The translations under genes and the position numbers were made by a program. This document shows positions 1 to 9,785 of a stretch of DNA of 64,000 bases, one piece after another; the first letter of the stretch is position 1, and each line of letters begins with the position of its first letter. Under the pieces are notes generated by a model. The model was not told the origin of the DNA, did no database searches, and saw only the letters and a program-made list of their open reading frames with translations. The DNA is from Brevibacillus thermoruber 423. GTDB lineage: Bacteria > Bacillota > Bacilli > Brevibacillales > Brevibacillaceae. The DNA lies in the NCBI RefSeq assembly GCF_000454065.1, contig NZ_KE695649.1:432624-496623 (forward strand), read 5' to 3'.

Positions 1-2
1 GC

Positions 3-488
3 TACTATCTGCGCCACGGCCAGAGCGACTGGGACGGCCGGGAGATGATCGAGACGGAGAGGCTGCTGCAGCAGGCGAAAGAGCTGGCCTGGCGCGAAGT
101 GGAAAACCGCATCGGCCGCCGGGACGACACCTACTACCAGTATTTCGTCATGCGGGAAAAGCAGTTTGAACTGCTGGAGCGGATGCTGCCGATCGTCTCG
201 ACGCTTGACGTGCAGGTGCCGCAGGGGCATCAGATCGCCGATTTTCTCGAGCGGCTGAGCCGCGCCATCCACCCCGGCAACACGGCGTACCGCTTTTTGG
301 ACAAGCTGCGGGTGATGCGGGAAGAGATCCAGCAGACGGCCCTGCCCAAGACGCGGGAGGAGTTTGAAACCCGCGCGGCCCTGTTTTACCTGCTGCGGGA
401 GATCGAGCGCTATCTGTTCATCAAGCATGAGCTGGGGAAAAATAGTCCGAGTAAAAATATGGAGAAAAAGGATATGCATGCCTTGTAA
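3..488 (+). CDS. Aromatic acid exporter family protein, C-terminal part (cut by window edge)
   Basis: The reading frame is open from the first bases, so the start lies outside the window; the first internal ATG is at 45. The visible 161 residues are soluble and charged with no membrane segment. They carry a pattern I recognise from the cytoplasmic tail of Bacilli aromatic acid exporter (ArAE/FUSC-like) proteins: a double-Tyr/Phe stretch near DDTYYQYF, then MREKQFELLERMLP, HPGNTA and LPKTREEFE. In that family an N-terminal block of about four membrane helices precedes this tail. The assignment rests on remembered family motifs only. The stop codon overlaps the -35 box of the next gene's promoter. 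Confidence 0.55.
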   Translation, partial: YYLRHGQSDWDGREMIETERLLQQAKELAWREVENRIGRRDDTYYQYFVMREKQFELLERMLPIVSTLDVQVPQGHQIADFLERLSRAIHPGNTAYRFLDKLRVMREEIQQTALPKTREEFETRAALFYLLREIERYLFIKHELGKNSPSKNMEKKDMHAL

Positions 489-511
489 TTTTCGGGAAAC
501 ATTTGTATAAT
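483..511 (+). promoter_or_regulatory. Sigma-A-type promoter of the chemotaxis receptor gene
   Basis: TTGTAA at 483-488 and TATAAT at 506-511 are separated by 17 bp. The -35 box overlaps the stop codon of the preceding gene, and the receptor starts about 80 bp downstream. Confidence 0.65.
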
Positions 512-593
512 GATGGACGGCTGTTCATTTTTTTCGGAATGGCCTGTTTTTTTTATTTTTCTTTCAGCTCGATCAACAACAGGAGGAATCGAC

Positions 594-2582
594 ATGAATG
601 GGCGTACCGCGCGAAAACGAATCCTTTCGCTGCAGATGAAAGGAAAACTGCTGCTGACCTTTGCCGTGATTCTGCTATTGCCGAGTCTGCTGATCGGTTG
701 GGTCTCTTTCTACAGCGCCAAGAAGGAAATTGAGAACCAACTGCTGCAGCGGGCTGACGAGCAGGTGAAGACCCTGGACGGAACGATTGATTCCTACCTG
801 GGCCTGCAGGTAAAGGAGGCGGAGCGGATCGCTTCCCATCTGGCTGGACAGGGGCTCAAGAAAAACGACCCTGGAGCGCATGCGTATTTGCAGGAAACCT
901 ACACCCTCCACAAGGAGTGGGAAAATCTGTTCATCGGAACGGAGACGGGCGCGTTCGTCAGTACGGTGCCGGTCAACAAGGCCGGGTATGACCCGCGTAC
1001 CAGACCTTGGTACCAACTGGCCATGGAGAACAAGGGAAAAACGGTCATCACCGACCCGTACGTCGCCGCGTCCACGGGCCGCGTCGTCATCACCATTGCC
1101 CGGACTACCAAGGACGGGCACGGGGTGGTCGGGCTCGACCTCAACCTGGAGGAACTGGCCAAGATCACCAGCCGGGTCAAAATCGGCAAATCAGGTTACG
1201 TTGTACTGATGGACCAACACCGGAAGTTCATCGTCCATCCCGAGCAGAAACCGGGGACGGAAGCGGAGAAGGCGGATTACATAGACCACCTCTATACGAC
1301 AGAAGCGGGCACGTTTGAGTACGTCAACCAGGACGGACTGAGCAAGAAAATGGCATATGTCACCAACGGGCTGACCGGCTGGAAGCTGGCGGGCACCTAT
1401 TACGTCAGCGAAGCGGATGCGGATGCCGCACGCGTGCTGCCCGCCATTCTGACGATTGTGGCCGGCTCTGTGATAGGCGGCGCCGCGATTGTGCTGTGGA
1501 TCGTCCGCTCGATCACGCGTCCGCTCGGCGTGTTGATGGCTGCCGCCGCCAAAATCAGCGAGGGCGACCTGTCCGAACCGGTCAAGGTAAACGCCAGGGA
1601 CGAGATCGGCCGGTTGGCGGAGAGCTTCGAGGGCATGCGCCTGTCGCTGCAGTCTGTCCTGGCCGAGGTGAACCAGGGAGCCGTCCAGGTGGCGGCGTCG
1701 GCGGAGGAGCTGATGGCGAGCGCGGACCAGAGCAGCAAGGCGAGCGAACAAATCTCTTCCGCGATTCAGGAAGTGGCCGTCGGGGCGGACAAGCAGGTAG
1801 CCAGCGTGGAAGAGGCGTACCAGGTGGTCAACATGATGGCAAGCGCCGCGGAACAGATCAACGGCAGCACGCAGCAGGTGGCCGGGCTGGCTTCCGAAGC
1901 AGCGGGCAAAGCGGCTTCCGGCAGCCAGACCGTGCAAACGGCGATCAACCAGATGACGGAAATGAACGCCACCGTCAAGGAATTGGCGCATACCGTGGAC
2001 GGACTGGGCAAGCGCTCGCAGGAGATCGGCAGCATCGTCGACGTCATCTCCGAGATTGCCGATCAAACCAACCTGCTGGCGCTCAACGCCGCCATCGAAG
2101 CAGCGCGGGCCGGTGAGCACGGGCGGGGATTTGCCGTGGTGGCGGACGAAGTGCGGAAGCTGGCGGAGCAGACGACGCAATCCACGCAAAAGATTGCCGA
2201 ACTGATCGCGATGATCCGCCAGGAGACGAACGACGCGGTTCGCTCCATGCACACCGTTACCCATGAGGTGGCGGAAGGAATTGACGTGGTGCATGCGGCA
2301 GGCGCTTCCTTCGAAGAGATTCGCTCGGCAGTGGAAGAGCTGGCCGGCCGGATCCGGGAGGTGTCCGGCGCGGTGCAGCAGTTGACCGAAGGCACGAAGC
2401 GCGTGGTGGAGACGACGTACACGATCCGGGAAGTGGCGGAGGAAGCGGCATTGGGCACGCAGAACGTTTCGGCCGCAGCTCAGCAGCAGTTGGCTTCCAT
2501 GGAAGAGATCAACGCGTCGGCCGCGGCGCTGGCGAAGATGGCAGAAGACCTGCAGGAGATGGTGGGCAGGTTCAACGTGTAA
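594..2582 (+). CDS. Methyl-accepting chemotaxis protein with dCache sensor
   Basis: A 662-residue transmembrane chemoreceptor. Start ATG 594 is chosen because AGGAGG lies 8 bp upstream; an in-frame ATG at 510 has no such site. Membrane segment 1 is near residues 19-41. An extracellular Cache-type sensor follows (about 50-280, with the DPRTRPWY and TDPY patterns typical of dCache). Membrane segment 2 is near 282-304, then HAMP (about 305-360) and a long coiled-coil signalling domain. The highly conserved hairpin tip, [21 protein letters not shown], sits near residues 486-506 and binds CheA/CheW. Ligand unknown; dCache receptors commonly bind amino acids or other small organic molecules. A strong terminator follows, so it is probably transcribed alone. 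Confidence 0.95.
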   Translation: MNGRTARKRILSLQMKGKLLLTFAVILLLPSLLIGWVSFYSAKKEIENQLLQRADEQVKTLDGTIDSYLGLQVKEAERIASHLAGQGLKKNDPGAHAYLQETYTLHKEWENLFIGTETGAFVSTVPVNKAGYDPRTRPWYQLAMENKGKTVITDPYVAASTGRVVITIARTTKDGHGVVGLDLNLEELAKITSRVKIGKSGYVVLMDQHRKFIVHPEQKPGTEAEKADYIDHLYTTEAGTFEYVNQDGLSKKMAYVTNGLTGWKLAGTYYVSEADADAARVLPAILTIVAGSVIGGAAIVLWIVRSITRPLGVLMAAAAKISEGDLSEPVKVNARDEIGRLAESFEGMRLSLQSVLAEVNQGAVQVAASAEELMASADQSSKASEQISSAIQEVAVGADKQVASVEEAYQVVNMMASAAEQINGSTQQVAGLASEAAGKAASGSQTVQTAINQMTEMNATVKELAHTVDGLGKRSQEIGSIVDVISEIADQTNLLALNAAIEAARAGEHGRGFAVVADEVRKLAEQTTQSTQKIAELIAMIRQETNDAVRSMHTVTHEVAEGIDVVHAAGASFEEIRSAVEELAGRIREVSGAVQQLTEGTKRVVETTYTIREVAEEAALGTQNVSAAAQQQLASMEEINASAAALAKMAEDLQEMVGRFNV

Positions 2583-2616
2583 CCGTGCGGGTGCAGGCAC
2601 GGTCCGTGCGTATTCA

Positions 2617-2667
2617 GGCTGCCCGGGAGGGGGAAGGATCACCCCCCTCCCGGGCAGCCGTTTTGTT
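2617..2667 (+). terminator. Intrinsic terminator after the chemoreceptor gene
   Basis: A near-perfect GC-rich stem with arms GGCTGCCCGGGAGGGGG and CCCCCCTCCCGGGCAGCC is followed by TTTTGTTT. Confidence 0.85.
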
Positions 2668-2720
2668 TGCGCCCCTGCGGTTGTGCCATTGTCATCCGTG
2701 CGCATTTTTATTTTTTCATT

Positions 2721-3527
2721 GTGATCGTGGTCCATCCCACCTACCAGCAGCTCTACTCGGTGCCGGAATCATTCGGCGCGGAGGTGAAACTGCTGCGGCT
2801 GCGGCCGGAAAACGGGTTTCGTCCCGACCCGGACGAGCTCCGTTCCCTCGTCAGCAGCCAGACCAAACTGATCGTCATCAACAACCCGAACAACCCGTCC
2901 GGAGCGCTGATGGGCGAAGCGGAGCTTGCGGACATCGTGGGCATCGCCCGCTCCGTGAACGCCTTCGTCCTGTGCGACGAAGTGTATCGCGGCCTGTACC
3001 AGGACCCGGACGCCCAGGTTCCGTCCATCGTCGACCTGTACGAGAAAGGCATCAGCACGGGCAGCATGTCCAAGGCGTTTTCGCTGGCCGGGCTGCGCCT
3101 GGGCTGGATCGCCGCTCCGCTGGAAGTGATTCGGGAGTGCCTCAAGCATCGGGATTACACCACGATAAGCTGCGGCCTGCTGGACGATGCGCTGGCCGTC
3201 CACGCGCTGAAAAACTGCGACAAGATCATGGAGCGGAACGGGAAAATCGTCCGGCGCAACCTGCACATCCTGGATGAGTGGGTGCAGCGCGAGCCGCTTG
3301 TCTCGTACGTGAAGCCGCAGGCGGGGACCACGGCATTGCTCCAATACGACCTGCCCGTTCCCTCCGAGACCTTCTGCCTCGACCTGTTTCAGGCGACAGG
3401 CGTCTTCCTGACTCCCGGAAGCTGTTTTGATCTGGAAGGGCATGTGCGGATCGGGTACGCCTGCGATACCGAAGTGCTGCGCGCCGGACTGGCCAAGGTG
3501 TCGGAGTTTTTGCGGTCCCGCGGCTGA
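2721..3527 (+). pseudogene. 5'-truncated class I/II PLP-dependent aminotransferase
   Basis: Homology begins abruptly at VIVVHPTYQQLY. The roughly 90 N-terminal residues that normally carry the dimer arm and the start of the cofactor domain are absent and replaced by an AT-rich junction. What remains (268 residues) is intact: NNPNNPSG, the Asp/Tyr cofactor motif CDEVYRGLY, and the Schiff-base lysine in SMSKAFSLAGLRLGW (codon 3072-3074). A GTG at 2721 could in principle start translation but no ribosome binding site is visible. A 5' deletion has probably inactivated the gene. It may once have served with the YfcC-type transporter immediately downstream. Substrate unknown. Confidence 0.75.
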
Positions 3528-3625
3528 GCGGAGGCGGTTACCGGTAAAATTTTATAAAAATACAGTTGATTGCATAAATATAATGATGCTACGATGAAAA
3601 CTAGGAAAACAAAGGGGGGATGCTT

Positions 3626-5038
3626 ATGAGTCAACCACAACCGGTTTCCACTCCCGCTGTTTCCAAAGGGAAGGAAATCAACGTATTCGTCTTGCTGTTT
3701 GCCGTGCTGGCGATCGCCGTCGCGCTGACCTACGTGCTGCCGGCGGGTGAGTATTCGCGAGTGGAGGTAAACGGCAGAAGCGTCGTCGATCCGCAGTCCT
3801 TTCAGTTTGTCGACTCCTCGCCGGTGAAGCCGTTGGGACTTGTCAACAGCATTCATACCGGGATGGAGGAAGCGGCCGGCATTATCTTTTTTGTCCTCAT
3901 CATTGGAGGGACGTTCGGCATCTTGACGACCACGGGAGCGATCGAAGCGCTGATCGTCACCCTTTCCCGCAAGCTGAAAAACCAGGAGAAGTGGCTGATC
4001 CCGATCATGATGTTTTTCTTTGCCATGGGAGGATCGCTGATGGGGATGGCGGAGGAGACGATTCCCTACATCGCGGTCATGATTCCGCTGGCGGTCGCCT
4101 TGGGCTTTGACGTGATCACGGGAGCGGCGATCGTGCTGGTGGGCGCTTCGGTCGGCTTCACGTCGGCGATCATGAATCCCTTTACGGTCGGAGTGGCCCA
4201 GGGCATTGCCGAGCTGCCCACGTTTTCCGGCGCGGGCTTCCGCATCGGGGTGTTTGCCGTCATGTACCTGGTCTCCGTCGGGTTTGTCTACCGCTATGCG
4301 ATGAAGGTAAAACGAGACCGTTCGCTCGGCTTCTTCGGCGGCTTCGAGGGAACAAACGCGGACGAGCTGCTGCGTTCGGACGTCGTGCTGACCACGCGGC
4401 ACAAGTGGATTTTGATCTGCTTTCTGATCAATTTCCTCGTGCTGGCGTTCGGCGTGATCCGATACGGCTGGTACATCACGGAGATTGCCGGCCTGTTCCT
4501 GCTCTTGGGCATTGTCATCGGACTGATCGGCAGGCTCTCCGCCAACACGATCGTCGACTCCTTCATGAAGGGGGCGGCCGGGCTGATCGCCGGAGCGCTG
4601 GTGATTGGCGTGGCGCGCGCGGTCGTCGTCGTGCTCAACGAGGGGCACGTCCTCGACACGATCCTGTACTACGCCTCCGCCGCGATCCAGGCGATTCCGC
4701 CCGCTTTCACCGCCGTGGGCATGCTCGTGCTGCAGACGGTGATGAGCTTCATCGTCCCCTCCGGCAGCGGTGAAGCGGCGCTGACCATGCCGATCATGAC
4801 GCCGCTGGCGGACCTCGTCGGCGTCACCAGGCAGACGGCCGTGCTGGCGTTCCAGTTTGGCGACGGGATATCCAACATCTTCATTCCCACCTCCGGGTAC
4901 TTTATGGCCGGACTGGCCTTGGCCGGCATTCCCTGGTCGCGCTGGATGAAGTGGATCCTTCCCCTGATTGTCGCCCAATACGCCATTGCCGTGGTCGCCG
5001 TCGTCGTTGCGCAGTTGATCGGATACGGGCCCTTTTGA
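3626..5038 (+). CDS. YfcC family integral membrane transporter (C4-dicarboxylate / basic amino acid type)
   Basis: A 470-residue, strongly hydrophobic protein with about 11-12 membrane segments and matching length for the YfcC/ArcD-like group of secondary transporters. Two ATGs compete: 3620 abuts the GGGGGG run, while 3626 has the proper 6-7 bp spacing and is preferred. Motifs typical of the family include YVLPAGEY after the first helix, the conserved MGMAEETIPY segment, and PSGSGEA in the second half. Members are annotated variously as arginine/ornithine antiporters or dicarboxylate carriers, so the substrate is open. The upstream region is AT-rich, and the gene ends at a strong terminator. 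Confidence 0.85.
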   Translation: MSQPQPVSTPAVSKGKEINVFVLLFAVLAIAVALTYVLPAGEYSRVEVNGRSVVDPQSFQFVDSSPVKPLGLVNSIHTGMEEAAGIIFFVLIIGGTFGILTTTGAIEALIVTLSRKLKNQEKWLIPIMMFFFAMGGSLMGMAEETIPYIAVMIPLAVALGFDVITGAAIVLVGASVGFTSAIMNPFTVGVAQGIAELPTFSGAGFRIGVFAVMYLVSVGFVYRYAMKVKRDRSLGFFGGFEGTNADELLRSDVVLTTRHKWILICFLINFLVLAFGVIRYGWYITEIAGLFLLLGIVIGLIGRLSANTIVDSFMKGAAGLIAGALVIGVARAVVVVLNEGHVLDTILYYASAAIQAIPPAFTAVGMLVLQTVMSFIVPSGSGEAALTMPIMTPLADLVGVTRQTAVLAFQFGDGISNIFIPTSGYFMAGLALAGIPWSRWMKWILPLIVAQYAIAVVAVVVAQLIGYGPF

Positions 5039-5063
5039 ACGCTGCGCGCCCGTTCGCCATGAG

Positions 5064-5099
5064 AGAGAAGCCTCCTCGCTAGGAGGCTTCTCTTTTTTT
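5064..5099 (+). terminator. Intrinsic terminator after the YfcC-family gene
   Basis: AGAGAAGCCTCCT and AGGAGGCTTCTCT pair perfectly around CGCT and run into seven T residues. Confidence 0.9.
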
Positions 5100-5231
5100 G
5101 CTTCGCCACCGGTTCCAGTAAAACGGTCGGGGCCGGCGCGGGCGAAGACGGTGTCAGGGATGGATTCCTGCGCGGCAATCAGCGGCAATGAGCCCGGAGC
5201 CCCTGGCCTCGGATATACGTCAAGGCAGCCC

Positions 5232-5939
5232 TTATCCGCCGACGAACTTGCGAAAGTTGGCCGTGCGGGCAATCCGCTTGTGCGGCTGGGAGAGCAGGTA
5301 ACGGTAGCCCGCTTTCCAGGTGTGGCTGCGGACGTTTTTCCGGCGAATCGCACAGTAGTGAAAACGGCTGCCGGAGTAGATGCGAAAGCCCCGTCGGCGG
5401 CAGCTCCGCAGGAACGTGACATCCTCTCCCAGAGAGCGGTTGGCAAAACGGACCCGGTTCCACACGCTCCGTCGAAACGCGAGGGTCCCGCCCGCGAGCA
5501 GCCGCGTCCGCCGGTGTTCGTTCCCCGGAAAGCGCAGAATCAGCAGCCGCAATCCCTGAAAGTACATAAAAAAAGATCGTTTTCCGACGACTGCCGCCTT
5601 CGATCGGGCAAACGCGCGCAGCGTGTCAGCCGCGTAGCGGGGGGAGTAGTAGTCGTCGTCGTCAAATTTGGCGAGGTAGGGAAAGCGGGCCCTGTTTGCG
5701 GCAAAGTTCAGGCAGGCGCCGAGTGACATCCGTCCGGGCAGTTTGTAGACGGACACGTTGGGAAACGAACGGGCGTATTTTTTGTAGAGCGCTTCGCTCA
5801 TCACATCGTTGTTCAGCACCACGATCAATTCCTTGTTGACCCCGCGCTGCCGCAGATAATTGTGAAACAGGTTGCGCATCATGCCGGGGCGCTTGGTGCA
5901 GGTGATGATGGAGATGCCGGATTTCCCGGTTGGCTTCAC
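5232..5939 (-). CDS. Family 2 (GT-A) glycosyltransferase
   Basis: A 235-residue protein read on the reverse strand from a GTG at 5939, preceded by AAGGAAGTGA. The N terminus SGISIITCTKRP and the FDDDDYYSP acidic motif (metal and nucleotide-sugar binding, near residues 92-100) are those of GT-A-fold family 2 transferases. GEDVTFLRSC near residue 170 resembles the catalytic acidic ED motif. There is no membrane segment, so it probably acts in the cytoplasm on a cell-surface or spore-coat glycan or a small acceptor. The C terminus is rich in Arg and Lys. It has no co-directional neighbour, so its pathway cannot be inferred. Confidence 0.85.
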   Translation of the reverse strand: MKPTGKSGISIITCTKRPGMMRNLFHNYLRQRGVNKELIVVLNNDVMSEALYKKYARSFPNVSVYKLPGRMSLGACLNFAANRARFPYLAKFDDDDYYSPRYAADTLRAFARSKAAVVGKRSFFMYFQGLRLLILRFPGNEHRRTRLLAGGTLAFRRSVWNRVRFANRSLGEDVTFLRSCRRRGFRIYSGSRFHYCAIRRKNVRSHTWKAGYRYLLSQPHKRIARTANFRKFVGG

Positions 5940-6170
5940 GATGGTTCACTTCCTTCGCCGATGGGATAGGTGTGATACAAGAAGGGAAAACGTCCGAGAC
6001 GTACTTCATGTGTATTCAGCGGCGGGGCGAAGAACGCTGAGCGGGTGCGGAAGTTCGGCAAGAAAAAATGAGGGGACGCGGTTCCAAAAGGATGATGGTA
6101 CACACCGGCAGTCGGCAGGAAAGAATATCCTGTTTATTTTTTTGCCGCAAGCCATATGTATCAAAATAGT

Positions 6171-6199
6171 TTGACTATTCTGCGATTGGGCGGTATAAT
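6171..6199 (+). promoter_or_regulatory. Strong promoter of the ROK-regulated operon
   Basis: TTGACT (6171-6176), 17 bp spacer, TATAAT (6194-6199). It is the only good promoter seen before the seven downstream structural genes. The 5940-6170 stretch upstream holds no recognisable gene. Confidence 0.85.
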
Positions 6200-6211
6200 T
6201 TGGATAACTTT

Positions 6212-6230
6212 GTTAGTAAGGTTAACTAAC
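6212..6230 (+). promoter_or_regulatory. Probable operator for the ROK repressor
   Basis: GTTAGT and ACTAAC form an inverted repeat with 7 bp between the arms, starting 13 bp after the -10 box. Binding here would block transcription. Similar TTAGTT/AACTAA-type operators are known for the ROK repressor XylR. Autorepression is an inference from position. Confidence 0.6.
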
Positions 6231-6253
6231 TGTTTGGTGGTGAGTGAAGAGGC

Positions 6254-7432
6254 GTGCGTTCTTCCAGAAAGACGGGCAGCAGCAAGCTGGTGAAAAAGTG
6301 GAACAAGGAAGAGATCTTGCAGCAGGTGATTCAGCACGGTCAGATCTCCCGCGCCGACATCGCCAAACAGACGCAGCTCAGCCGCCCCTGCGTCTCCGCC
6401 CTGGTGGAGGAGATGATTCAGGAGGGGCTGCTCCAAGAGGTGGGGATGGGCGACTCGCGCGGCGGACGAAAGCCGATCCTGCTGGAATACAACTACCAGG
6501 CGTACGCCATCGCCGGAGCGGTGTTTGAAGGCTCCGCGCTGGAGATGGCGGTGGCCGACCTGAAAGGCGAGTTTTTGGCTCGTTACCGCAAGCGGCTGGC
6601 TCAGCCGGCCGACGGGGAGCGGGTGATCGAGGACCTGGCGGCGGGACTGGACCGTCTGCTGGCCGAGAGCGGTTTGCCGCGTGACAGGCTGCTGGGCATC
6701 GGCGTCGGCCTGCCCGGGGTCACCCAGCGGGGCAGTGGCACGGTCAGCTTCGCTCCCAGCACGGGCTGGATGGGATCGCCGATCAGGCAGACCATCGAGG
6801 AGCGGCTGGGTGTGCCGGTCATCATCGACAACGACGTCAACATGATGACCCTGGGCGAGTGCGTCCGCGGTGTCGGCGTTGGCTGTTCCAACGTTGTCTA
6901 CATCTACGTCGGCACGGGGATCGGCTCCGGCATCATCCTGGACGGCCAGTTTTACCGGGGAAGCCGGGACGCGGCCGGCGAGATCGGCTACATGCTGATC
7001 GGCCCCGTACACAGCCGGCGGGACGGAGCGTACGGCGTGTTTGAGACGCATTACTCCGTCCCCGGTATCGAAGAGCAGGCGAAGGCCTTTCTCTCCGACC
7101 TTCAGGAAGGGTCGAGTATCATAGAGGCGCTGATCGGTCATGCCCGGCAGGACAACCGGGAGGCCGCGCGGCTGCTGGACGACGTGTACCGCCACTGGGC
7201 GTACGCGATGGCCAACATCGTCAGCGTGTTGAACCCGGAGCTTTTGATCCTGAGCGGAGAGATGGTCCATATCGACGAAAAAGGGGTGAAGCAGATTCAC
7301 GATTGGCTGACGGAATGGGTGCCTGTCGTGCCCCGTCTGGAAAAAGCGAGTCTCGGCGAAGAGGCGGGGCTGATTGGGGCCGTTCACAGTGTCTTGGAAG
7401 CGTTTCCGTCCAGGAAATTGCTGGACAAATAG
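6254..7432 (+). CDS. ROK family transcriptional regulator
   Basis: A 392-residue repressor of the NagC/XylR type. The GTG start at 6254 gives the usual family length. A winged helix-turn-helix lies near residues 18-70 (QISRADIAKQTQLSRPCVSALV), and the ROK sugar-kinase-like domain fills the rest, with DNDVN and GTGIGSGI phosphate/sugar-binding motifs. The Cys-rich zinc motif CxCGxxGC of canonical NagC/XylR proteins is missing, and the usual GEIGH reads GEIGY, so ligand binding may differ. It is the first gene of the operon and sits behind a candidate operator, so it very likely senses a sugar-like inducer for the downstream transporter and hydrolases. Confidence 0.9.
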   Translation: MRSSRKTGSSKLVKKWNKEEILQQVIQHGQISRADIAKQTQLSRPCVSALVEEMIQEGLLQEVGMGDSRGGRKPILLEYNYQAYAIAGAVFEGSALEMAVADLKGEFLARYRKRLAQPADGERVIEDLAAGLDRLLAESGLPRDRLLGIGVGLPGVTQRGSGTVSFAPSTGWMGSPIRQTIEERLGVPVIIDNDVNMMTLGECVRGVGVGCSNVVYIYVGTGIGSGIILDGQFYRGSRDAAGEIGYMLIGPVHSRRDGAYGVFETHYSVPGIEEQAKAFLSDLQEGSSIIEALIGHARQDNREAARLLDDVYRHWAYAMANIVSVLNPELLILSGEMVHIDEKGVKQIHDWLTEWVPVVPRLEKASLGEEAGLIGAVHSVLEAFPSRKLLDK

Positions 7433-7456
7433 GGTGAAAAAAAGGGGGATTTGGTT

Positions 7457-8566
7457 GTGAAAACGTCCAACAGCACATGGAAAAAATGGCTTCGCGGCGT
7501 GTTTGCCGGCTCGCTGGCCCTGACCGTCGCCGCTTGTTCCGGCGGAGGACAGGCGGACAGCGGTACAGGCGGCCAGTCCGGTGAACAGGCGCAGCCGGCA
7601 GCATCCGGCGAACCGCAAAAATTGGTCATCTACACCGCCCGGGACAAAAATATTTTTGAAATCGTCCTGCCCAAGTTTAAGGAAAAATATCCCGATATTG
7701 AAGTGGAAACGTATGAGATGGGGGCGCAGCAAATCCTGGAGCGCGTGCGTGCCGAAAAGGCCAATCCGCAGGCGGATTTCTGGTGGGGCGGCACGCAGTC
7801 CGCGCTGAGCACGGCGGCGGAGGAGGGACTCCTGGAGCCGTACAAACCGACGTTCGCGGACAAGATCCCCGATCTGTACAAGGACCCGCAGGATCGCTGG
7901 TACGGCGAAATGCTGCTGCCCGAGGTGATCATGTTCAATTCGCAGGCGCTGAAGAAGGAAGAAGCGCCGCAGGACTGGGACGACCTGCTCGATCCCAAGT
8001 ACAAGGACAAAATCGTAATTCGCAACGTCCTGCCGTCCGGCACGATGCGGACCATCTACGCGGCGATGATCTACCGCCAGGGGCCGGACACGCCGGAAAA
8101 AGGGTATGAATGGCTGAAAAAACTGGACGCCAACACGAAGGAGTACACCCAGGACCCGACCCAGCTCTACCTGAAGCTGGACCGCCAGGAGGGCGTCATT
8201 TCCCTGTGGAACCTGCAGGACATCATGATTCAAAGCAAGCAGAACAACCATCCGTACGACTTCGTCTATCCGAAGAGCGGCGCGCCGATCCTCGTCGACG
8301 GTGTCGGGATCGTTAAAGGGGCCAAGAACATCGATGCGGCCAAGAAGTTCTACGAGTTCCTGTTCAGCCCGGAAATCGCCGCGCAGTTGGCGAAAGAGCG
8401 CTACCAGTTCCCGTCCCGCACCGACATCAGCAAGGACGAACTGCCCGACTTCATGAAAAACCTGGAGCTGAAACCGCTGGAGCTCGACTGGAACGTGATG
8501 GCGTCGAAAGAAAAGGAATGGATGCAGTACTGGGACGAAAACATCAAGGGAAAAAGCAAAAAGTAA
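7457..8566 (+). CDS. ABC transporter substrate-binding lipoprotein (iron/phosphonate-type family)
   Basis: A 369-residue extracytoplasmic binding protein. GTG 7457 is preferred because AAAGGGGG lies 7 bp upstream; a TTG at 7451 is the alternative. The signal peptide ends in a lipobox (V-A-A-C, Cys27), so it is membrane anchored. The mature part begins LVIYTARDKNIFEIVLPKF and contains ADFWWGGTQ, as in the FutA/AfuA/PhnS-like family that binds ferric ions, phosphonates or similar anions. The conserved iron-binding Tyr pair cannot be judged by eye. The gene starts 24 bp after the regulator. The neighbouring deacetylases and kinase suggest an amino-sugar conjugate rather than bare iron, but this is inference. 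Confidence 0.85.
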   Translation: MKTSNSTWKKWLRGVFAGSLALTVAACSGGGQADSGTGGQSGEQAQPAASGEPQKLVIYTARDKNIFEIVLPKFKEKYPDIEVETYEMGAQQILERVRAEKANPQADFWWGGTQSALSTAAEEGLLEPYKPTFADKIPDLYKDPQDRWYGEMLLPEVIMFNSQALKKEEAPQDWDDLLDPKYKDKIVIRNVLPSGTMRTIYAAMIYRQGPDTPEKGYEWLKKLDANTKEYTQDPTQLYLKLDRQEGVISLWNLQDIMIQSKQNNHPYDFVYPKSGAPILVDGVGIVKGAKNIDAAKKFYEFLFSPEIAAQLAKERYQFPSRTDISKDELPDFMKNLELKPLELDWNVMASKEKEWMQYWDENIKGKSKK

Positions 8567-8581
8567 GTGGTTGAGGGCAGC

Positions 8582-8619
8582 CGGACCAGGCGGGAAGGGG
8601 ACTCCTTTCCGTCTGGCCG
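8582..8619 (+). other. Intercistronic hairpin between binding-protein and ATPase genes
   Basis: CCAGGCGGGAAGG and CCTTTCCGTCTGG can form an imperfect stem with no T tract. Such hairpins often protect the abundant binding-protein mRNA segment or cause partial termination. The role is inferred. Confidence 0.4.
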
Positions 8620-8695
8620 TGTTCGGTTCCCGCCCGGCTCCGGCTGTCGCGTGCGCCGGGCGGCACCCTGCCAATCTCGAGAGGGAGGACACCTG

Positions 8696-9772
<1,077 letters not shown>

Positions 9773-9785
9773 GGAGGAGGAGCTT

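Noticed and set aside
1191-2735. Long reverse-strand frame across the chemoreceptor gene
   Set aside because: It is a shadow of high-GC coding DNA, with no ribosome site and Arg/His-rich composition.
3389-5446. 685-codon reverse frame opposite the YfcC gene
   Set aside because: Low-complexity Asp/Gln/Arg-rich translation opposite a clear membrane protein; no domain.
8567-8695. N-terminal extension of the ABC ATPase
   Set aside because: It covers an intercistronic hairpin and lacks a start signal; ATG 8696 has GAGGGAGGA.
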